DNA from: Atlantibacter subterraneus
GTDB lineage: Bacteria; Pseudomonadota; Gammaproteobacteria; Enterobacterales; Enterobacteriaceae
Length of the DNA stretch: 64,000 bases
Direction: 5' to 3'
Assembly (NCBI RefSeq): GCF_007570865.1
Contig: NZ_VLPS01000003.1
Coordinates: forward strand, 434,001-498,000
Shown piece by piece: positions 59,313 through 64,000 of the stretch. The notes beneath the pieces are model-generated. The model was not told the origin of the DNA, searched no databases, and saw nothing but the letters and a program-made list of their open reading frames with translations. The translations under genes were made by a program, and so were the position numbers. The number at the start of each line of letters is the position of its first letter. Position 1 is the first letter of the stretch.

Positions 59313-59810
59313 CTAAGGCAGACGTGAGTCTGCCTTTTTTTGCTTCCAGTGCATTAAGTAATATTCCCCTTCCGGGCTGTCGCCCGTCGACTCAATTTCC
59401 CAACCGTGACGCTGATAAAACCTTACTGCCGGTTCATTTTTCACCAGGCATTTTAGCGCCCCGGTGCTGGTGAAGTTTTCCTGTGCCTTCTGCAACAGCG
59501 CGCTGCCCGCGCCTGACCCCTGGTATTGCGGGTCGATAAACAGATTGTGCAGAAAGTTATCGTTTTCCAGCAGTGAGGCAAAGCCGACGCGGTGGCCGTC
59601 CTGTTCCGCTACCCAAATGGTTTCGCCGAGCGTGGCGGCATCGAAATCTTCCAGTTGCCACTGGCTGGCATCCAGCCATGGCCAGGCTTCGCGACGGGCG
59701 TGCAGATAAATCGTGCGTAAAAAAGGCCGATCGGCTTCCTGCCACGGGCGGAGGGTCAGGTCTGATTTTTTATCCGGGTCTGAAATTGTCACTTTTTTGT
59801 GCATCTTCAT
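59313..59810 (-). CDS. GNAT-family N-acetyltransferase
   Basis: A 165-aa single-domain GNAT protein. The acetyl-CoA-binding loop is IDPQYQGSGAGSALLQKAQ and the C-terminal strand region is VKNEPAVRFYQRHGWEIEST. The substrate cannot be predicted. Two ATGs (59810 and 59804) are possible starts. Its 3' end contains the mrp terminator. It lies between mrp and btsS, a place where K-12 has other genes. Confidence 0.85.
   Translation of the reverse strand: MKMHKKVTISDPDKKSDLTLRPWQEADRPFLRTIYLHARREAWPWLDASQWQLEDFDAATLGETIWVAEQDGHRVGFASLLENDNFLHNLFIDPQYQGSGAGSALLQKAQENFTSTGALKCLVKNEPAVRFYQRHGWEIESTGDSPEGEYYLMHWKQKKADSRLP
59315..59341 (+). terminator. Rho-independent terminator after mrp
   Basis: AAGGCAGAC and GTCTGCCTT form a 9-bp stem (59315-59323 with 59328-59336) around GTGA, followed by TTTTT. 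It begins 7 nt past mrp and lies inside the last codons of the converging acetyltransferase gene. Confidence 0.9.
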
Positions 59811-59872
59811 AGAAAGTCGTTAGTGCGCCGGGTATCTTACGCGCTTTCAGTTGAAAGGCCGGTGTGTGGAGT

Positions 59873-61561
59873 ATGTACGAGTTTAACCTGGTGTTGCTGT
59901 TGCTCCAGCAAATGTGCGTGTTTTTGGTCATCGCCTGGCTGATGAGCAAGACGCGGCTGTTTATCCCGTTGATGCAGGTCACCGTGCGTCTGCCGCATAA
60001 GCTGCTGTGTTACGTTACGTTCTCGATTTTCTGCATTCTCGGCACCTATTTCGGTTTACACATTGAAGACTCCATCGCTAATACCCGGGCGATTGGCGCA
60101 GTGATGGGCGGGTTACTGGGCGGCCCGGTGGTGGGCGGCCTGGTAGGGCTGACCGGCGGTTTGCACCGCTACTCGATGGGCGGGATGACCGCGCTAAGCT
60201 GCATGATATCGACCATCGTCGAAGGGCTGCTGGGCGGGCTGGTGCACAGCCTGTTAGTGCGCCGTGGCCGCAGCGATAAGCTGTTCAACCCTTTTACCGC
60301 CGGGGCGGTGACTTTCATCGCCGAACTGGTGCAAATGATGATTATCCTGCTGATCGCCCGGCCTTATCAGGATGCGCTGAAGCTGGTGGAAAGCATCGCC
60401 GCGCCGATGATCGTCACCAACACCGTCGGCGCGGCGCTGTTTATGCGCATCCTGCTGGATAAGCGCGCTATGTTTGAAAAATACACCTCGGCGTTTTCCG
60501 CGACCGCGCTGAAGGTAGCGGCGTCTACCGAGGGGATATTGCGTCTCGGATTTAACGAAGAGAACAGCGCCAAAGTGGCCCACGTTATCTGGAAAGAGCT
60601 GGATATCGGCGCGGTGGCGATCACCGATCGCGAAAAGCTGCTCGCCTTTACCGGCATCGGCGACGATCACCATTTGCCGGGGCGGCCCATTTCCTCGTCC
60701 TATACCTGGCGGGCGATTGAGTCCGGCGAGGTGGTGTATGCCGACGGCAATGAAGTGCCGTACCGCTGCTCGCTGCATCCGCACTGTAAGCTGGGTTCGA
60801 CGCTGGTGATCCCGCTGTACGGCGAGAATCAGCGGGTGATCGGCACCATCAAACTTTACGAAGCCAAAAACCGCCTGTTTAGCTCCATTAACCGCACGCT
60901 GGGGGAGGGGATTGCGCAATTGCTGTCCGCGCAAATTCTGGCGGGCCAGTACGAGCGGCAAAAAGCGCTGCTGACCCAGTCGGAAATCAAGCTGCTGCAC
61001 GCCCAGGTAAACCCGCACTTCTTGTTTAATGCGCTAAATACCCTGATGGCGGTGATCCGCCGCGACAGCGAACAGGCCGGACAGCTGGTGCAATACCTGT
61101 CGACCTTTTTCCGTAAAAACCTTAAGCGCCCGTCAGAAATCGTCACCCTTGCCGATGAGATAGAGCACGTTAACGCCTATCTGCAAATCGAGAAGGCGCG
61201 CTTTCAGGCGCATCTGCAGGTCACCCTGACGCTGCCCAGTGAACTGGCGCACGTCAGTTTACCGGCGTTTACCCTGCAACCCATCGTTGAGAACGCCATT
61301 AAACACGGCACTTCCCAGATGATGGAGACCGGAAAAATCCAGCTTAGCGCTCGCCAGCAGGGCGATCGGCTGGTGCTGGAAATCGAAGACAACGCCGGGC
61401 TGTATCAACCAAAACCGCAGACGAACGGTTTGGGGATGAGCCTGGTGGAAAAACGGCTGCGCGCCCGGTTCGGGGACGACTGTTCCATGACCATTAGCTG
61501 CGAGCCGGACCATTTTACCCGTATAACCCTACAACTACCGATGGTGGATTCCCCATGTTAA
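59873..61561 (+). CDS. btsS: High-affinity pyruvate-sensing histidine kinase BtsS (YehU)
   Basis: A 562-aa LytS-type sensor kinase. The 5TMR-LYT membrane domain covers residues 1-190 ([19 protein letters not shown]), then a GAF domain (about 220-360) and a His_kinase domain with [15 protein letters not shown] (His376 and His382) and a [19 protein letters not shown] lid. E. coli BtsS binds extracellular pyruvate and phosphorylates BtsR. The ATG at 59873 aligns with the E. coli start; a GTG at 59864 has a better-spaced AAAGG and could be used. It overlaps btsR by 7 nt. Confidence 0.96.
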   Translation: MYEFNLVLLLLQQMCVFLVIAWLMSKTRLFIPLMQVTVRLPHKLLCYVTFSIFCILGTYFGLHIEDSIANTRAIGAVMGGLLGGPVVGGLVGLTGGLHRYSMGGMTALSCMISTIVEGLLGGLVHSLLVRRGRSDKLFNPFTAGAVTFIAELVQMMIILLIARPYQDALKLVESIAAPMIVTNTVGAALFMRILLDKRAMFEKYTSAFSATALKVAASTEGILRLGFNEENSAKVAHVIWKELDIGAVAITDREKLLAFTGIGDDHHLPGRPISSSYTWRAIESGEVVYADGNEVPYRCSLHPHCKLGSTLVIPLYGENQRVIGTIKLYEAKNRLFSSINRTLGEGIAQLLSAQILAGQYERQKALLTQSEIKLLHAQVNPHFLFNALNTLMAVIRRDSEQAGQLVQYLSTFFRKNLKRPSEIVTLADEIEHVNAYLQIEKARFQAHLQVTLTLPSELAHVSLPAFTLQPIVENAIKHGTSQMMETGKIQLSARQQGDRLVLEIEDNAGLYQPKPQTNGLGMSLVEKRLRARFGDDCSMTISCEPDHFTRITLQLPMVDSPC

Positions 61562-62274
61562 AGGTGCTTCTGGTTGATGATGAACCGCTGGCGCGCGAGA
61601 ATTTACGCTTTCTGCTCCAGGAACACAGCGATATCGACATTGTCGGCGAGTGCGCCAATGCGGTAGAAGGCATCAGCGCGGTCCACCGGCTGCGCCCGGA
61701 CGTGCTGTTTCTTGATATCCAGATGCCGCGTATTTCCGGGCTGGAGATGGTCGGCATGCTCGACCCAAGCCACCGGCCCGGCATCGTGTTTCTCACCGCC
61801 TATGACGAGTACGCGGTAAAAGCTTTTGAAGAGCACGCCTTTGATTATCTGCTGAAACCCATTGAGGCCGGGCGGCTGGCGAAAACTCTCGACCGCCTGC
61901 GCCAGGAGCGCGCGCCGCAGGATGTGTCGCTGCTCAGCGCCAACCAGCAGCATTTGAAATACATCCCCTGCACCGGGCACAGCCGTATCTGGCTGCTGCA
62001 AATGGAAGACGTGGCGTTTGTCAGCAGCCGGATGAGCGGGGTGTTCGTCACCAGCGCCCAGGGGCAGGAGGGCTTTACCGAACTGACGCTGCGCACCCTG
62101 GAAAGCCGCACGCCGCTGCTGCGCTGTCATCGGCAGTATCTGGTGAATATGGCGCACCTGAAAGAGATCCGCCTTGAAGAGAATGGCCAGGCGGAGCTGC
62201 TGCTGCGCGACGGACAGACCGTGCCGGTCAGCCGTCGCTATCTGAAAAGCCTGAAAGAGGCGCTGGGGCTGTAG
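61555..62274 (+). CDS. btsR: LytTR-type response regulator BtsR (YehT)
   Basis: A 239-aa response regulator, the same length as in E. coli. The receiver domain has Asp54 (LFLDIQMPR) and acidic residues near position 9. A linker precedes the LytTR DNA-binding domain (about 135-239; [21 protein letters not shown]). It activates btsT in E. coli by binding direct repeats. Overlap with btsS indicates coupled translation. See the direct repeat at 62833-62860. Confidence 0.97.
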   Translation: MLKVLLVDDEPLARENLRFLLQEHSDIDIVGECANAVEGISAVHRLRPDVLFLDIQMPRISGLEMVGMLDPSHRPGIVFLTAYDEYAVKAFEEHAFDYLLKPIEAGRLAKTLDRLRQERAPQDVSLLSANQQHLKYIPCTGHSRIWLLQMEDVAFVSSRMSGVFVTSAQGQEGFTELTLRTLESRTPLLRCHRQYLVNMAHLKEIRLEENGQAELLLRDGQTVPVSRRYLKSLKEALGL

Positions 62275-62349
62275 CGCGTTTTTATCGTCAGTCGGCCAGT
62301 GGAAAATGGTACACTGGTCTTTTCCCGCTGTACTAAAGAGAACACGCCA

Positions 62350-62823
62350 GTGCTGAATAACGATATTTTACGTAGCCTTCGCTACACCCTGAAAATGAAC
62401 AATAACGACATCATCTCCACCCTGGCGCTGGCGGATGTGGAAGTGAGCGCCGCTCAGGTGGTGCAGTACATCAAAAAAGAAGAAGACGAAGGCTTTGCGC
62501 GCTGCCCGGATCTGATCCTCTCCTCGTTTCTCAATGGCCTGATCTACCTGCGCCGCGGCAAAGACGAGAGCCAGCCGCCGCTGAAGGCTGACCGCAAAAT
62601 CACCAACAACATTATCCTTAAAAAACTGCGCATCGCCTTTGAGCTGAAAACCGACGATATTCTGGCGATCCTCACCGAGCAGAAATTCCGCGTTTCGATG
62701 CCGGAAATCACCGCCATGATGCGCGCCCCGGAGCATAAGAACTATCGCGAGTGTGGCGACCAGTTTCTGCGGAATTTCCTTAAAGGGCTGGCGAGCCGCT
62801 TTAACCCCTCCGCCGCTCAGTAA
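62350..62823 (+). CDS. yehS: DUF1456 protein YehS (GTG start)
   Basis: A 157-aa protein made of two similar DUF1456 halves: NDILRSLRYTLKMNNNDIIS at the start and NNIILKKLRIAFELKTDDIL in the second half. Function unknown. In E. coli YehS belongs to the same unit as btsSR. The GTG at 62350 gives the family start (VLNNDILRS); the open frame begins at 62299. It follows btsR by 75 nt. Confidence 0.9.
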   Translation: MLNNDILRSLRYTLKMNNNDIISTLALADVEVSAAQVVQYIKKEEDEGFARCPDLILSSFLNGLIYLRRGKDESQPPLKADRKITNNIILKKLRIAFELKTDDILAILTEQKFRVSMPEITAMMRAPEHKNYRECGDQFLRNFLKGLASRFNPSAAQ

Positions 62824-62832
62824 CCCTTTTTG

Positions 62833-62860
62833 ACCGCTTAGATTGCAATACGACCGCTGA
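62833..62860 (+). promoter_or_regulatory. Direct repeat resembling a BtsR binding site
   Basis: ACCGCTTA (62833-62840) and ACCGCTGA (62853-62860) are direct repeats 20 bp apart, start to start. From memory, the BtsR target upstream of btsT is a direct repeat of about ACC(G/A)CT(C/T)A with a 13-bp spacer; here the spacer is 12. It lies 76 nt before the CstA-family gene and just after yehS. Confidence 0.6.
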
Positions 62861-62935
62861 AGCAAATCCCGCCCTCTTGTGTGACATCGCCATGCCAGGA
62901 TAGCGCTGAAAACTTTCTTATCCCTGGAGTTGGCT

Positions 62936-64000
62936 ATGTCACACGCACTGACGTTTGTTATTGCGACCCTGTGTATCCTTGCCATTTGCTACCGTCTGTA
63001 CGGCGTATTTTTCGTCCGTAAAGTGCTGAACGCAGATGACAGCGAGGTTACCCCTTCGCATGTTTATGAGGACGGCAAAGACTACGTCCCGACCAAAAAA
63101 TGGGTGAACTTCGGCAGCCACTTTGCCGCTATCGCTGCCGCTGGCCCGCTGGTAGGGCCGGTGCTGGCTGCCCAGTACGGTTATTTCCCCGGTTTCCTGT
63201 GGCTGCTGGTGGGCTGTGTGGTTGGCGGCGCGGTACACGATACCGTGGTGCTGTTCGCCTCCATGAAGCATCAGGGCAAATCCCTTTCAGAAGTAGCAAA
63301 ATCCGAGCTTGGCCCGGTAGCGGGCTGGTGCACCGGCCTGGCGATGCTGTTCATCATCACCATTACCATGGCGGGTCTCTCAATGGTGGTGGTTCACGCC
63401 CTTGAGCGTAACCCGTGGGGCACCTTCGCGGTGTTTATGACCATCCCGGTGGCGATTGGCGTGGGTCTGTGGGAGCGCTTCACCGGTAGCATGCGCGGCG
63501 CGACCTGGGTCGGCATTCTGGTGATTTTCGGCTGTGTGATTGCCGGTCCTTACATCCAGGCCTCTGCGTTTGGCGAGTGGCTGAGCCTGAAAGCCTCCAC
63601 CGTGAGCCTGGTGCTGCCGTTCTACGCTTTCTTTGCCACCGCGTTGCCGGTATGGATGCTGCTGACCCCGCGCGGTTACCTGTCCAGCTTTATGAAAATC
63701 GGCGTGTTCGGCGCGCTGGTGATTGGCGTGGTATTTATCAACCCGGAAATCCAGTTCCCGGCGGTGACGCAGTTTATCCACGGTAATGGCCCGGTACTGG
63801 CCGGTCCGGTCTGGCCGTTTATCTCGATCACCATCGCCTGTGGCGCAATCTCTGGTTTCCATGCCTTTATCGGTTCCGGCACCACGCCGAAGCAGATCGA
63901 CAAATGGAACGACATCCTGCCGGTGGCCTTTGGCGCAATGTGCGCGGAATGCGTGGTGGGCGTGATGGCCCTGATCGCTGCCACCGCGCTGCATCCGGCG
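62936..64000 (+). CDS. CstA/BtsT-family carbon-starvation transporter (cut by window edge)
   Basis: The first 355 codons of a CstA-family membrane protein. The family core appears early: NFGSHFAAIAAAGPLVGPVLAAQYG near residue 60, GAVHDTVVLFASMKHQGKSL, and ACGAISGFHAFIGSGTTPKQ near residue 300. It lacks the roughly 30-residue N-terminal extension of E. coli BtsT and differs from both BtsT and CstA, so a third paralogue type is likely. BtsT takes up pyruvate with protons, and CstA takes up pyruvate or peptides. GGAG sits 6 nt before the ATG. Confidence 0.88.
   Translation, partial: MSHALTFVIATLCILAICYRLYGVFFVRKVLNADDSEVTPSHVYEDGKDYVPTKKWVNFGSHFAAIAAAGPLVGPVLAAQYGYFPGFLWLLVGCVVGGAVHDTVVLFASMKHQGKSLSEVAKSELGPVAGWCTGLAMLFIITITMAGLSMVVVHALERNPWGTFAVFMTIPVAIGVGLWERFTGSMRGATWVGILVIFGCVIAGPYIQASAFGEWLSLKASTVSLVLPFYAFFATALPVWMLLTPRGYLSSFMKIGVFGALVIGVVFINPEIQFPAVTQFIHGNGPVLAGPVWPFISITIACGAISGFHAFIGSGTTPKQIDKWNDILPVAFGAMCAECVVGVMALIAATALHPA

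Overview
The window is ordinary chromosome from a member of the Enterobacteriaceae, moderately GC-rich. Nearly every gene is recognisable from the Escherichia coli K-12 stretch between radD (yejH) and the metG/yeh region, and it is read here in the opposite direction to the K-12 map. Several differences from K-12 (a yjiJ-like MFS gene beside folE, an AI-2E-family exporter beside mglC, two extra GNAT acetyltransferases, a CstA-family gene after yehS, no psuKG or preTA genes) point to a non-Escherichia genus of the Enterobacter/Klebsiella/Kosakonia/Citrobacter kind. The genus cannot be fixed from the sequence alone. I see no tRNA, rRNA, insertion sequence, prophage or CRISPR array.

Layout. 1-15 kb: partial radD, rsuA, bcr, yejG, the yejABEF peptide ABC importer, pdeN (c-di-GMP phosphodiesterase), mepS (murein endopeptidase), lpxT, zigA/yeiR, yeiQ and efpL. 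15-21 kb: yeiW, setB and the fructose PTS operon fruBKA with two Cra-like operators. 21-28 kb: nfo, yeiH and yeiE (divergent, around a perfect palindrome), lysP, and cirA with a Fur box. 28-32 kb: yeiG, an MFS transporter, folE and yeiB. 32-37 kb: galS and mglBAC, each with the same GalR/S operator plus CRP-site arrangement. 37-46 kb: an AI-2E-family exporter, sanA, cdd, yohK-yohJ, dusC, yohP, yohF, yohD, yohC and pbpG. 46-55 kb: an acetyltransferase, dld, bglX, the osmF-yehYXW osmoprotectant-type ABC importer and yohO. 55-64 kb: mlrA, metG, mrp, an acetyltransferase, btsS-btsR, yehS and a CstA-family transporter cut by the window end.

How the genes work together. Uptake and use of sugars (fru, mgl), peptides (yej), lysine, iron-catecholates and nucleosides (cdd) dominate, and the promoters carry CRP, Cra, GalS and Fur-type sites. 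The most interesting locus is at the right edge. The pyruvate-sensing LytS/LytR-type two-component system BtsS/BtsR is followed by yehS and then by a CstA-family transporter gene. That gene's upstream gap holds a direct repeat (ACCGCTTA, 12 nt, ACCGCTGA) resembling the published BtsR target. In K-12 the BtsR target btsT lies elsewhere on the chromosome, so this may be a self-contained sensor/regulator/transporter module. Most of the rest is well-described conserved backbone.
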